This document shows, piece by piece, positions 6,056 through 13,705 of a stretch of 16,430 bases of DNA. The DNA comes from an uncultured Atopobiaceae bacterium. Its GTDB lineage: Bacteria > Actinomycetota > Coriobacteriia > Coriobacteriales > Atopobiaceae. Position numbers and translations under genes: made by a program. The notes beneath the pieces were generated by a model. It saw nothing but the letters and a program-made list of their open reading frames with translations. It ran no database searches and was not told where the DNA came from. Within the stretch, counting starts at the first letter, position 1. Each line of letters begins with the position of its first letter. The DNA is taken from the NCBI GenBank assembly GCA_905235165.1, contig CAJOKK010000047.1:1-16430 (forward strand), read 5' to 3'.

Positions 6056-6982
6056 TTACTGGTTGGCGTTCGGATACCAGTAATTCAAGTCGACGCTCCC
6101 CTCGACTCCCTCTATGCTGCCCTCGTGGTCGTACTGCCAGCAATTGCAGCTCACGTCACAGCTCTCACCAAACTGAGCCACCCACTTTGCCCAATCATCG
6201 AAGGCGGGGTCCGTCAGGTAGTTCTCCCACCAGCTCAGGCTTGCATATACGCCGGGCTTCCAGCCTGCCGAGGCCACGCGTCCGCAGAAGGTGCTAGCAA
6301 TCTTGGTGAGCAGAACTCCCGTTGAGGGGTCATCAAGCTTCTCCCACTCGAGGTCGAGAAAAACCGGCAGCGTCGGATTGCAGCCCTTGAGCTGGTCACA
6401 GACATACTCTGCCTCAACCGCGGCATTCCAGGCATTGATGGCCGTAGAGTAGAAGTAGACGCCGTAGGGAATCCCCAAGCGCTCGCACTCCTGCACGTTG
6501 CGCTTGAACTGCTCGTCTTCGTAGAGCGATTCGCTCTGCTCGTAGGTGCCGCCGATTCGCAGGATCGCGAAGTCAACCTTGTCCTTGACGGTGTCCCAAT
6601 CGACGGTTCCGCTCCACTCGCTCACGTCAATGCCAACCAGGCGCTCATCGGATCTGCCGTCGCACCAGTCGTCAAAGGAGAAGGACCTCATGGGCTCTCG
6701 GCTAATGGGAAGGAAGACGCCATCCAGCTCGGCAGCTAACGGCTCTGAGGTCTCATCGGGCAGGTCAACGACGCTGTCGGACTCGGGGTCTACCCACTGC
6801 GTACAGTCGGCCACGGAACCTTGGTCAACCTGCGTTCCGTAGACCTCCTCTTCCTTGTGGGAGTGCTTGCACAAGAAGTGAGCTTGACCAAACGCGATGT
6901 CAGGCAGTCCGCACAACAAGACGCTGATGATGCTCACCAGTGCGAGCGTGCACATAAACAATCGACTGCTTGCTCTTCGCAT
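6056..6982 (-). CDS. secreted GH25 family muramidase (lysozyme)
   Basis: GH25 enzymes cut the beta-1,4 bond between N-acetylmuramic acid and N-acetylglucosamine in peptidoglycan. The 308-residue protein starts with an Arg-rich N-terminus and a hydrophobic segment at 9-31, probably a cleaved signal peptide ending near AFGQA. An 80-residue unconserved linker follows. The GH25 domain runs from about 115 to 305: GIDVSEW with Asp119, then VDWDTV and DFAILRIGGT, PYGVYFYSTA, the catalytic DLE pair Asp210/Glu212 in VFLDLEWE, and a C-terminal WQYDHEG segment with VDLNYW. The ATG at 6982 is chosen because it sits just ahead of the signal peptide, with GAGAGG about 8 bases upstream. A start at 7069 would add 29 residues unlike a signal peptide. 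It may serve in wall turnover. It has its own promoter candidate. Confidence 0.9.
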   Translation of the reverse strand: MRRASSRLFMCTLALVSIISVLLCGLPDIAFGQAHFLCKHSHKEEEVYGTQVDQGSVADCTQWVDPESDSVVDLPDETSEPLAAELDGVFLPISREPMRSFSFDDWCDGRSDERLVGIDVSEWSGTVDWDTVKDKVDFAILRIGGTYEQSESLYEDEQFKRNVQECERLGIPYGVYFYSTAINAWNAAVEAEYVCDQLKGCNPTLPVFLDLEWEKLDDPSTGVLLTKIASTFCGRVASAGWKPGVYASLSWWENYLTDPAFDDWAKWVAQFGESCDVSCNCWQYDHEGSIEGVEGSVDLNYWYPNANQ

Positions 6983-7020
6983 GTAATCGCCTCTCGACGG
7001 CCTACAATTTCGCCGAAAGA

Positions 7021-7049
7021 ACAATAAACGGAGATAGACGGCGTGGCAA
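7021..7049 (-). promoter_or_regulatory. promoter candidate for the GH25 gene
   Basis: On the minus strand TTGCCA (5 of 6 to the -35 consensus) and TATTGT (4 of 6 to the -10 consensus) are separated by exactly 17 bases, and the -10 box ends about 38 bases before the chosen start. It lies after the folC stop, so the muramidase need not depend on the folate operon for transcription. Confidence 0.5.
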
Positions 7050-7092
7050 GACACGTCACCGGAAAACAAACTTTCAACGCAAGCTTGAGGGT

Positions 7093-8511
7093 TTAGGGGC
7101 GAAGCAGGCCCACGACCTCCCCCGCCAGCGTGATAGAGCCACAGGCAACGTAGGACTGCTCGTCTAACGCCGCCATCGCCTCGCGCACGGTTGGGTAGAC
7201 ACCACCCACTTTGGCACCCTGCTTACGGAAGAGCGCGGCAAGCTCGTAAGCATCGAGCGCTCGTGGCGAGCTGGTCTGGGTCACGTAGACTTCTGGGAAT
7301 TCGCAGCTCAGAAGGGCAACCATGCCGGCGCAGTCCTTGTCCGCAAGCGCCGCACAGAGAAGGACCGGTCGCTGGGACGGGTCGTCTCCGCAGACATCGC
7401 GCACGGCCGTGATAAAGGTCTCGACCGATTGCGGGTTGTGGCAGGCATCCACAAGGATGGGCGGGTCGGGACGGAGCAAATCGAAGCGACCCGGCGTGGG
7501 ACAACGAACGATCGCGTTATAGAGGTTCTCCTCGTCAAGCGGACGGGCAAGAAACTCCTCGGCAAGCGTGACGGCACAGGCGATGTTGGCAGCCTGATAG
7601 GCGGGCTTCAGGGCCGCAAGCTCGAGATAGGTCGAACGAGGCGTCGTGACGTTGAGCTCAAGCGGAAAGCCCAAGCGAGAAGGGCGCTTGGTTATCTCGT
7701 AGCTCGCATGCGGAAGGTCGGCGTGCTCGCGTGGAATGCCGGGGTGCATCTCGCCCTTGGCGTCATCCAAGACGCTCGGGCGCAGCAGTACCGGACGCGT
7801 ACCCACCGAGACGCACTGCTCGAGAAAGACGTCCTCCACGCTCTCAGGCGTAGCCGTGCCCACACCGAGCACGCAGGAACGGCCGGGCTTGATGATCGCG
7901 GCCTTCTCGCCTGCGATGGCCTCGAGGGTATCGCCCAGCACGTGCGTATGGTCAAGACCGATACCCGTGACCGCGACGGTTCGGATGGAAGAGACGGCGC
8001 TCGTCGCGTCCCAGCGGCCTCCCATGCCACACTCAAGCACGGCCACATCAACGTCGGCTTCGGCAAAGGCGACGCAGGCGGCCACCGTCAGCAGGTCAAA
8101 CTCGGTGATGTCATAGGGACGCTCCCCCGCCTCGCTGCGTCGCGCGTTCACGCGCTCGCCGGCGACGGCAGCTGCGGCAATGCCGCGCGCGAAGGCCTGC
8201 TCGCTCACGGGAGCTCCGTCAACTTCCATGCGCTCGGTATAGCTCACCAGCTCGGGACTGGTATAGAGGGCAACGTGCAGCCCTTCCTCCCGCAAGATCG
8301 CGGCGGTGTAGCGCGTGGTGGAGGTCTTGCCGTTGGTACCCGCCACCTGAATGGCCTCAAAGTGCTGGTCGGGGTTGTTGAGCTCGGCCAGCATATCGAC
8401 CACGGTCTCAAGCAAGGGACAAATGCCAAACCTCAAGGCCGCATGCAGGCGGTCAAGCGCTTGGTCGTAGTCCCAGGCAGGGATCTCAAAAGGAAGCCGA
8501 TAGCTACTCAT
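7093..8511 (-). CDS. folC: folylpolyglutamate synthase / dihydrofolate synthase
   Basis: FolC is a Mur-ligase-fold enzyme that adds glutamate to folates using ATP, which retains them in the cell. Some members also make dihydrofolate from dihydropteroate. The 472-residue protein has the P-loop GTNGKTS at 58-64, a YTSPELVSYTER segment typical of the family, ECGMGGRWDAT, GLDHTHVLGDTLEAIAGEKAAIIKPG, and DACHNPQS in the C-terminal domain. Its start codon overlaps the stop of the upstream formate channel gene (ATGA), and no clear ribosome site is present, so translation is probably coupled to that gene. Whether it also has dihydrofolate synthase activity cannot be read from the sequence. It is the last gene of the folate/formate cluster. 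Confidence 0.93.
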   Translation of the reverse strand: MSSYRLPFEIPAWDYDQALDRLHAALRFGICPLLETVVDMLAELNNPDQHFEAIQVAGTNGKTSTTRYTAAILREEGLHVALYTSPELVSYTERMEVDGAPVSEQAFARGIAAAAVAGERVNARRSEAGERPYDITEFDLLTVAACVAFAEADVDVAVLECGMGGRWDATSAVSSIRTVAVTGIGLDHTHVLGDTLEAIAGEKAAIIKPGRSCVLGVGTATPESVEDVFLEQCVSVGTRPVLLRPSVLDDAKGEMHPGIPREHADLPHASYEITKRPSRLGFPLELNVTTPRSTYLELAALKPAYQAANIACAVTLAEEFLARPLDEENLYNAIVRCPTPGRFDLLRPDPPILVDACHNPQSVETFITAVRDVCGDDPSQRPVLLCAALADKDCAGMVALLSCEFPEVYVTQTSSPRALDAYELAALFRKQGAKVGGVYPTVREAMAALDEQSYVACGSITLAGEVVGLLRP

Positions 8512-9320
8512 CGCTCATCACGTCCATAAGCGAGCAGGTACAGACCCGCAAAGACCACCGAGCCACCGATGATGTTGCCGATTGTCGCTATGCCGATGTT
8601 GGTGCAGATGGCGCCAAGGCTCACGACGTCGCCCGGGGCGTGCAGCAGGGCGGCGTAGGGCAGGAAGAACATGTTGGCCACGCAGTGCTCGAAGCCGCAG
8701 GCGACAAAGGCGCAGACGGGCATGGCGACCGCCGCGAGCTTGTCGGTGACGGTCTTGCCGGCAAAGCCCATCCACACGCCCAGGCAGACGAGGACGTTGC
8801 ACATGAGCGCACGGAAGAAGAGGGCATCCGGCATGGTCGCGAGCGTGCACTTGGCGGTGGCGACGGCTAGGGCCGCATCCCCCACCGCGCCACCGTTGAG
8901 GCCGGCGAAGTTCGCCATCTTGAGGAAGAAGGCCAAAAGCAGCGCACCGCAGAGGTTGCCCGCGTACACCACGGCCCAGTTTCTCAGAATCGCCGGCCAG
9001 CCATAGGACCCACGAAACTTGCCGATGATCAGAAGGGCGTTGCCCGTGAAGAGCTCGGCTCCCGCAACGAGAACCGCAAAGAGGCCAAGGCTGAAGACAA
9101 GGCCGCTCAGCAGGGCCGAAGCAGCGAAGGAAAGGGAGCTGTCGGCCTTCACGATCAGCATGAACATACCGCCCATACCGATGTAGAGGCCGGCAAGCAC
9201 GCTCAGCGCGAACAGGCGTACAAGCGGCATCGTGGCCTTGGCGGTGCCGACCTCGACAGCCTTCTGGAAGATCTGGGCGGGTGCGAGGGCAATGGTGGAG
9301 GAACAGTCCTGCTGGGACAT
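8508..9320 (-). CDS. formate/nitrite transporter family channel, probably for formate
   Basis: FNT channels are pentameric membrane proteins that pass formate, nitrite or related small anions. The 270-residue protein has about six hydrophobic segments and the family signatures: AGAELFTGN with Thr92 (Thr91 of E. coli FocA), the GNLCGA half-helix, FRALMCNVLVCLGVW, and GFEHCVANMFF with the central His212 (His209 of FocA). Formate is the likely substrate because the gene lies in one transcription unit with fhs, fchA and folD, which use formate. Nitrite cannot be excluded from residues alone. The ATG at 9320 has only a weak purine site (GAGAGA). The symbol focA or fdhC would be a guess, so none is given. 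folC overlaps its end by 4 bases. Confidence 0.92.
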   Translation of the reverse strand: MSQQDCSSTIALAPAQIFQKAVEVGTAKATMPLVRLFALSVLAGLYIGMGGMFMLIVKADSSLSFAASALLSGLVFSLGLFAVLVAGAELFTGNALLIIGKFRGSYGWPAILRNWAVVYAGNLCGALLLAFFLKMANFAGLNGGAVGDAALAVATAKCTLATMPDALFFRALMCNVLVCLGVWMGFAGKTVTDKLAAVAMPVCAFVACGFEHCVANMFFLPYAALLHAPGDVVSLGAICTNIGIATIGNIIGGSVVFAGLYLLAYGRDER

Positions 9321-9414
9321 GGATTTCTCTCGATTCTGCTTCTGGAGGCGAGGGGCCTCGTTCTTCTCGTTGGGCTATGGCACATCAAGCAAAGCCGGTG
9401 CCAAAAGGCCCCGC

Positions 9415-10004
9415 TTACAGGCCAATCAGTCGCAAGGCTTCCTCACGCGTCTTGAGGTCTTGCTTGAACCAGCCACGCACGGCAGAGGTCACCGTGGTCG
9501 AACCCACGCTCTTGATGCCGCGCATGCTCATGCAGGAATGCTCTGCCTGCAGAACAACCAGCACACCCCGTGGCTGAAGCCTGAGCTCTATGGCATCGGC
9601 GATCTGCTGGGTCAGGCGTTCCTGCAGCTGCGGACGACGGGCGTAGCCCGAGACGCAGCGCGCGAGCTTGGAAAGACCCGTGATGCGCCCGTCGCGATGT
9701 GCGCCTTGCCCGTGAAGGGCAGCAGGTGGTGCTCGCACGTCGAGTTGAAGGGGATGTCGCGCACGATGACCATGTTGTCGTTGCCCGGCTCGTTGAACTG
9801 CTTGAGCAGATGGAGGCTCGGATCCTCCTGCATGCCGCCGAAGATCTCCTCGCAAGCCCTCGCCACGCGGCCCGGCGTTTCGAGAAGCCCTTCGCGATTG
9901 GGGTCCTCGCCAATGGCGAGAAGAAACTCGCGGACCGCAGCCTCAACGCGGCCTTGGTCGAGGGCGGAGTAACCCTCGTCCTTCAAGATGCTATCGTCTG
10001 ACAT
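9415..10004 (-). pseudogene. folE: GTP cyclohydrolase I, reading frame broken by a frameshift
   Basis: FolE converts GTP to dihydroneopterin triphosphate, the first step of folate synthesis, and also feeds queuosine synthesis. The first part (10004 to about 9696) encodes a normal N-terminus with EDPNREGLLETPGRVA and the zinc/active-site motif CEHH (Cys90, His93), then LPFTGKAHIA. The frame then fails and would stop at 9612. The rest continues in another frame from 9693 to a stop at 9415: DGRITGLSKLAR, QERLTQQIA, and the second zinc motif HSCMSMRG, ending near KTREEALRLIGL. The join lies at 9694-9695, where family members have a Tyr-x-Pro before the GxxxGLSKLAR segment, so a loss of 10 bases (or another 3n+1) explains it. 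Restored, the protein would be about 199 residues. The start has AAGGTGG 4 bases upstream. A true mutation or an assembly error are both possible. Confidence 0.85.
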
Positions 10005-10052
10005 GCCCCCACCTTTCGCTTGCTGCGGCCCTGTGCACCCGCGCTTGAAAAA

Positions 10053-10910
10053 CTACCTGTTGGCCTGACGCTCGGCCGCGAGCACCACGTGCTTGGCCAG
10101 GACGGCCGTCGTAACGGAGCCCACGCCACGGGGAACCGGCGTGATGGCGTCAACGATAGGCTCAACTGCGTCAAAGTCGACGTCGCCGCAAAGACGACCG
10201 AGCTCTTCGTTCCAGTTGATGCCCACATCTACGATAACCTGTCCCGGAGCGGCGTGCTCGGCTCCAAAGGTGCCGATGAAGCCCGTGGCAACCACCACGA
10301 TGTCGGCGTCGCGGCACTCTTTCACGAGGTCCTTCGTGCGCGTGTGGCAAATCGTCACCGTCGCGTTGCGCGTGAGCAGCATCATGCTCACCGGCTTGCC
10401 GATCACGAGGGAGCGGCCGATAACCGTAATGCGGGCACCGGACAGCTCGTAGCCGTAATGCTCAAGCAGCTCAAGAACGGCCTCGGCCGTGCACGGGGCA
10501 AAGCCCACCGGACGGTTTGCCAGCACGCCGTAGAGCGAACCCCGCGTAATGCAATCAACGTCCTTCTCCGGATCGAGCGCCTCGCAGGCCGCGACCTCGT
10601 CAAGGGAGTCCGGCAGCGGCCTGAACATGAGGCAGCCGTGGATGGAGGGGTCCTCGTTGACCTGCTCGATGGTGGCAATCAGCTCCTCTTGGCTACAGTC
10701 CGCGTCAAGCAGGAATCGACTCACCTCGATGCCGACCTTCTCGCAGCGCTTGAGCGCACCGCGCTCGTAGGAGAGGTCGTCGGGACGCTCGCCAACGCGA
10801 ATGATGGCGAGCTTGGGAACAATCTGCTGCTCAGACAGGCTCTTGACCTTGCGCGAAAGGGTCTCGGTCAGCGCATCGGCAACCGGCGCCCCCAGAAGAA
10901 GCTTGGCCAT
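10053..10910 (-). CDS. folD: methylene-THF dehydrogenase (FolD family), cyclohydrolase residues altered
   Basis: FolD normally catalyses NAD(P)-linked oxidation of methylene-THF to methenyl-THF and its hydrolysis to formyl-THF. The 285-residue protein carries the family pattern: RVGERPDDLSY with Tyr48, KDVD with Asp119, FAPCTAEAV, the nucleotide-binding VIGRSLVIGKPVSMMLL, ATVTICHTRTKDL, IVDVGIN and ITPVPRGVGSVT. In the Y-x-x-x-K position that holds the cyclohydrolase lysine (E. coli Lys54, human Lys56) there is Ala52. The partner Gln of VQLPLP is Phe96 in LMFRPLP, and the usual PGGVGP is PRGVGS. The dehydrogenase could remain while the hydrolase is lost; FchA next door can do that step. The ATG at 10910 is chosen for GGGAGG 8 bases upstream; a GTG at 10928 lacks a ribosome site. 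It lies 61 bases after fchA. Confidence 0.88.
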   Translation of the reverse strand: MAKLLLGAPVADALTETLSRKVKSLSEQQIVPKLAIIRVGERPDDLSYERGALKRCEKVGIEVSRFLLDADCSQEELIATIEQVNEDPSIHGCLMFRPLPDSLDEVAACEALDPEKDVDCITRGSLYGVLANRPVGFAPCTAEAVLELLEHYGYELSGARITVIGRSLVIGKPVSMMLLTRNATVTICHTRTKDLVKECRDADIVVVATGFIGTFGAEHAAPGQVIVDVGINWNEELGRLCGDVDFDAVEPIVDAITPVPRGVGSVTTAVLAKHVVLAAERQANR

Positions 10911-10928
10911 ATGAAATACCTCCCTCAC

Positions 10929-10945
10929 GATGGGGCTTCCCCATC
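10929..10945 (-). other. intercistronic hairpin between fchA and folD
   Basis: A 7-bp perfect stem (GATGGGG at 10929-10935 with CCCCATC at 10939-10945) and a 3-base loop lie a few bases upstream of the folD ribosome site. There is no U tract. It could stabilise the 3' end of the fchA message or modulate folD translation. Confidence 0.5.
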
Positions 10946-10971
10946 ACGAAACTCCTTGGAACCAGGCCTCG

Positions 10972-11592
10972 CTAGCCGCGAATATGCGTCATGACCGAAG
11001 CGGCGCAGGCTTCGGCGCGCGGGATGTAGCTGGCGAGAAGATCATCGCACTCGGCCTCGAGCTTCTGCGCGAAGTCGCGGTCCGCAAGCGTCTTGGTGTT
11101 CACGAAGACGTTGAGGCTCGCGGCCTCGAGTGCCGCGCGACACAGAAGCGCGCCACAACCCACGTCGGAGAGGAGCATGCGGGAGCCCTTCTCCCCCATC
11201 TCCTCGAGAAGGGCGATGGCGCGGGCGATCTGGCGCATCATCTCGACCGGAGCGACGCAGGCACCCTTCGTTGCCTCTTCCAGCACCTGGGCGCGCGTCG
11301 GGTCGTCCTTGGGAATGCCGTAAGCCTTGGCCAGCGGAGCGAAGGCGTCGGCATCCTCGTCGATGAGCTGCAGAAGGCGCGTGCGGATCTCCTCGCCCTC
11401 GTCGAGCATGCGGCGGATGTCATCCTCAACGTCGGCGTAGCGCTTCTTTCCCGTGGTGAAGTTGCCCACCATGGAGCCCAGGGCCACGCCGAGGGCACCC
11501 ACGAGTGCCGCCGCGCCGCCGCCACCTGGAACCGGCTCCTGAGCGGCCAAGACCGCGGCGAAATCCGAGCATTTCATCTCAACAAGACTCAC
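10972..11592 (-). CDS. fchA: cyclodeaminase/cyclohydrolase family protein (FchA-like)
   Basis: FchA-type proteins catalyse deamination of formimino-THF and/or hydrolysis of methenyl-THF to 10-formyl-THF. The 206-residue, all-helical protein has the family start PVPGGGGAAALVGALGVALGSMV, an FTTGKKRY segment, the DEDADAFAPLAKAY helix holding the conserved acidic residues, and SDVGCGALLCRAALEAASLNV near the end. The length is normal for a stand-alone cyclodeaminase. The GTG start at 11592 has AAGGAG 8 bases upstream; an ATG five codons later is a poorer choice. Its place between fhs and folD points to the methenyl-THF cyclohydrolase role in this pathway rather than histidine breakdown, since no hut genes are nearby. 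Confidence 0.9.
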   Translation of the reverse strand: MSLVEMKCSDFAAVLAAQEPVPGGGGAAALVGALGVALGSMVGNFTTGKKRYADVEDDIRRMLDEGEEIRTRLLQLIDEDADAFAPLAKAYGIPKDDPTRAQVLEEATKGACVAPVEMMRQIARAIALLEEMGEKGSRMLLSDVGCGALLCRAALEAASLNVFVNTKTLADRDFAQKLEAECDDLLASYIPRAEACAASVMTHIRG

Positions 11593-11650
11593 AGCAACGT
11601 CTCCTTCCGAGAAAGAACCATCTCAGCTGCACGAGAAAGACCGTAAGCTT

Positions 11651-11676
11651 GGCTTTCCGATCGAGCACGGAAAGCC
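11651..11676 (-). other. intercistronic hairpin between fhs and fchA
   Basis: A 9-bp perfect stem (GGCTTTCCG at 11651-11659 with CGGAAAGCC at 11668-11676) encloses an 8-base loop. It lies in the 118-base gap after fhs and is not followed by a U tract on the minus strand. A second small stem, GGCGA/TCGCC, lies nearer the fhs stop. Such hairpins may set the ratio of the abundant Fhs to the later gene products by protecting the fhs message. Confidence 0.55.
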
Positions 11677-11710
11677 GAGCAGTGCGAAGGCGATAGCCTC
11701 GCCCGAAAAG

Positions 11711-13384
11711 CTAGAACAGGCCGACGATCTTGCCGTCCTCGGTCACGTCGATCTTCTCCGCGGCCGGAACGCGCGGAAGACCAGGCATGGTCATGATGTC
11801 GCCCGTGAGCGCCACGATGAAGCCCGCGCCGGCGGAGATCTTGAGGTTGCGCACGGTGAGGCGCCAGCCACGCGGAGCGCCGAGCTTGTTCTGATCGTCC
11901 GTGAAGGAGTACTGGGTCTTGGCCATGCAGATGGGAAGGCCGCCGAAGCCCTGCTCCTCGAGCTGCTTCATCTGGTTGCGAGCCGGGCCAACCAGGTCGA
12001 CGCCATCGGCGTGGTAGACCTTCGTGGCGATGTCGTTGAGCTTCTCCTCGATGGACTTGTCGAGCTCATAGCTGAAGCGGAAGTCGTTCGGCTGGTCGCA
12101 CAGGCGCACGACCTCGTCCGCGAGGGCACGACCGCCCTCGCCACCCTTGGCCCAGACCTCGGAGAGCGCGACGTTCACGCCGAGCTCGCGGCACTTGTCC
12201 TCGACGAGCTTGAGTTCGGCGGCGGTGTCGGTCGGGAAGGCGTTGATGGCCACGACGCAGGGCAGGCCATAGACGTCGCGGATGTTGGAGACGTGCTGCA
12301 GGAGGTTGGGCAGGCCCGCCTCAAGCGCCTCGAGGTTCTCGGAGGTGAGCTCGTCCTTGGCGACGCCGCCGTTGTACTTGAGGGCACGCACGGTAGCCAC
12401 GATCACGACCGCGGAGGGAGTCAGGCCCGTTGCGCGGCACTTGATGTCGAGGAACTTCTCGGCACCGAGATCGGCACCGAAGCCCGCCTCGGTCACCACG
12501 TAGTCGGCCATCTTCATGGCCGTGGTGGTGGCCATCACGGAGTTGCAGCCGTGGGCAATGTTGGCGAAGGGGCCGCCGTGGACGAAAGCGGGGTTGTTCT
12601 CGAGGGTCTGCACCAGGTTGGGCTTGATGGCGTCCTTGAGAAGGGCCGTGCAGGCACCCTCTGCGTTGAGGTCGCTCACCGTGACGGGCTTGCGGTCATA
12701 GGTGTAGGCAACGACCATGCGACCCAGGCGCGCCTTGAGGTCCTCGAGGCTCGTGGCCAGGCAGAAGGCAGCCATGACCTCGGAGGCGACGGTGATGTCG
12801 AAGCTGTCCTGGCGCGGCACGCCGTCGGGGATGCCGCCCATGCCGTCCACGACGTTGCGCAGCTGGCGGTCGTTCATGTCGACGCAGCGATGCCAGATGA
12901 CGCGACGCGGATCGATGTTGAGCTTGTTGTCCCACTTGATGGAATTGTCGAGCATGGCGGCGATGAGGTTGTTGGCCGCGCCGATGGCATGGAAGTCGCC
13001 CGTGAAGTGCAGGTTGATGTCCTCCATGGGAACGAGCTGGGCATAGCCGCCGCCCGCAGCGCCACCCTTGACGCCAAAGACGGGGCCCAAGGAGGGCTCG
13101 CGCAGGCAGAGCATGGTCTGGCGGCCGGTGAGGTTCATGGCGTCAGCCAAGCCCACGGAGGTCGTGGTCTTGCCCTCGCCCGCGGGCGTCGGGTTGATGG
13201 CGGTCACCAGGATGAGCTTCGCCTTGGAGGGCAGGTCCTTCATCGTGTTGATGTCGACCTTGGCCTTGTACTTGCCGTAGTGCTCAAGCTGGTCTTCAAC
13301 GAGACCCGCCTTCGCGGCAACCTCGCTCACGGGCAACATGGTCGCTTCCTGCGCGATCTCGATATCGCTCTTGTACTCAGCCAT
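11711..13384 (-). CDS. fhs: formate--tetrahydrofolate ligase
   Basis: Fhs makes 10-formyl-THF from formate, THF and ATP. The 557-residue length is typical. Visible motifs are KSDIEIAQEATMLPV at the N-terminus, the nucleotide-binding P-loop PTPAGEGKTTT at 65-75, LREPSLGPVFGVKGGAAGGG, and NLHFTGDFHAI. It ends with a MTMPGLPRVPAA segment and a conserved C-terminus. The start at 13384 matches the usual family N-terminus and has AAAGGAG 6 bases upstream. A second in-frame ATG at 13414 also has a strong site (GGAGGAGG) and would add 10 residues. It is the first gene of the formate/folate cluster and supplies substrate to FchA and FolD. Its leader contains an 11-bp hairpin that covers the upstream start. 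Confidence 0.97.
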   Translation of the reverse strand: MAEYKSDIEIAQEATMLPVSEVAAKAGLVEDQLEHYGKYKAKVDINTMKDLPSKAKLILVTAINPTPAGEGKTTTSVGLADAMNLTGRQTMLCLREPSLGPVFGVKGGAAGGGYAQLVPMEDINLHFTGDFHAIGAANNLIAAMLDNSIKWDNKLNIDPRRVIWHRCVDMNDRQLRNVVDGMGGIPDGVPRQDSFDITVASEVMAAFCLATSLEDLKARLGRMVVAYTYDRKPVTVSDLNAEGACTALLKDAIKPNLVQTLENNPAFVHGGPFANIAHGCNSVMATTTAMKMADYVVTEAGFGADLGAEKFLDIKCRATGLTPSAVVIVATVRALKYNGGVAKDELTSENLEALEAGLPNLLQHVSNIRDVYGLPCVVAINAFPTDTAAELKLVEDKCRELGVNVALSEVWAKGGEGGRALADEVVRLCDQPNDFRFSYELDKSIEEKLNDIATKVYHADGVDLVGPARNQMKQLEEQGFGGLPICMAKTQYSFTDDQNKLGAPRGWRLTVRNLKISAGAGFIVALTGDIMTMPGLPRVPAAEKIDVTEDGKIVGLF

Positions 13385-13705
13385 CAGCACTCCTTTGAAT
13401 AGGTCAGGGCCCATGCCCTCCTCCAACACGATTCACCATTGTCCACATATCCAGGGCATGGGCACGGCGCGTTTCCCAACGGAAAAGAAACTCACAATCC
13501 ACCACAAAAGCCCCACGACATAAAGACTGAAAGCGATGAAGCGTGGCGCGGGACCTTGAGATGGATTTGAGCGCCTCTCGAGAAGGACGAGTGCAAACTC
13601 CTCGTTCTGGGCGGAGTGCTTTTGACCAGTCGGTTAACGCTGGCACACGACCGGCGCTTTCGCGTTATTCTCGCTTGCAGGTTACGCGACAACGAGGGGA
13701 GCTCC
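13385..13705. promoter_or_regulatory. divergent intergenic region between fhs and the HIT gene
   Basis: The 321-base stretch separates two divergent genes, so it should hold both promoters, but no pair of good -35/-10 boxes stands out on either strand. A TTGACC at 13622-13627 (+) lacks a matching -10 box. The clearest structure is an 11-bp inverted repeat at 13409-13419 and 13453-13463 in the fhs leader. An ACTCC/GGAGT stem followed by CTTTT is weakly visible near 13590-13625 (+). No coding sequence or known RNA is recognisable. Confidence 0.4.
13409..13463 (-). promoter_or_regulatory. leader hairpin of fhs covering an upstream start site
   Basis: GCCCATGCCCT (13409-13419) and AGGGCATGGGC (13453-13463) form an 11-bp perfect stem with a 33-base loop in the leader of fhs. 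On the minus strand the second half of the stem contains the in-frame ATG at 13414, and its GGAGGAGG site lies at the loop edge. Folding could therefore hide this start while leaving the ATG at 13384 free. Confidence 0.45.

Noticed and set aside
7429..8529. 366-codon plus-strand open frame opposite folC
   Set aside because: It is an antisense shadow; all family motifs lie on the minus strand.
9349..9360. CGAGG/CCTCG palindrome followed by T/C-rich sequence, terminator-like on the plus strand
   Set aside because: No plus-strand gene precedes it, the stem is short with only two loop bases, and it lies inside the minus-strand operon.
9690..9700. Programmed ribosomal frameshift in folE
   Set aside because: No slippery heptamer or following structure is visible, and conserved residues are missing at the join, which points to a deletion instead.
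12011..13402. 463-codon plus-strand open frame opposite fhs
   Set aside because: It is an antisense shadow of fhs with Val/Gly/His-rich composition and no recognisable motif.
13385..13530. Tetrahydrofolate riboswitch upstream of fhs, suggested by a GGTGAATC word in the leader
   Set aside because: The matching GATTC partner strand and the GGAGAG start of the aptamer are absent, and the hairpin present has a different shape.
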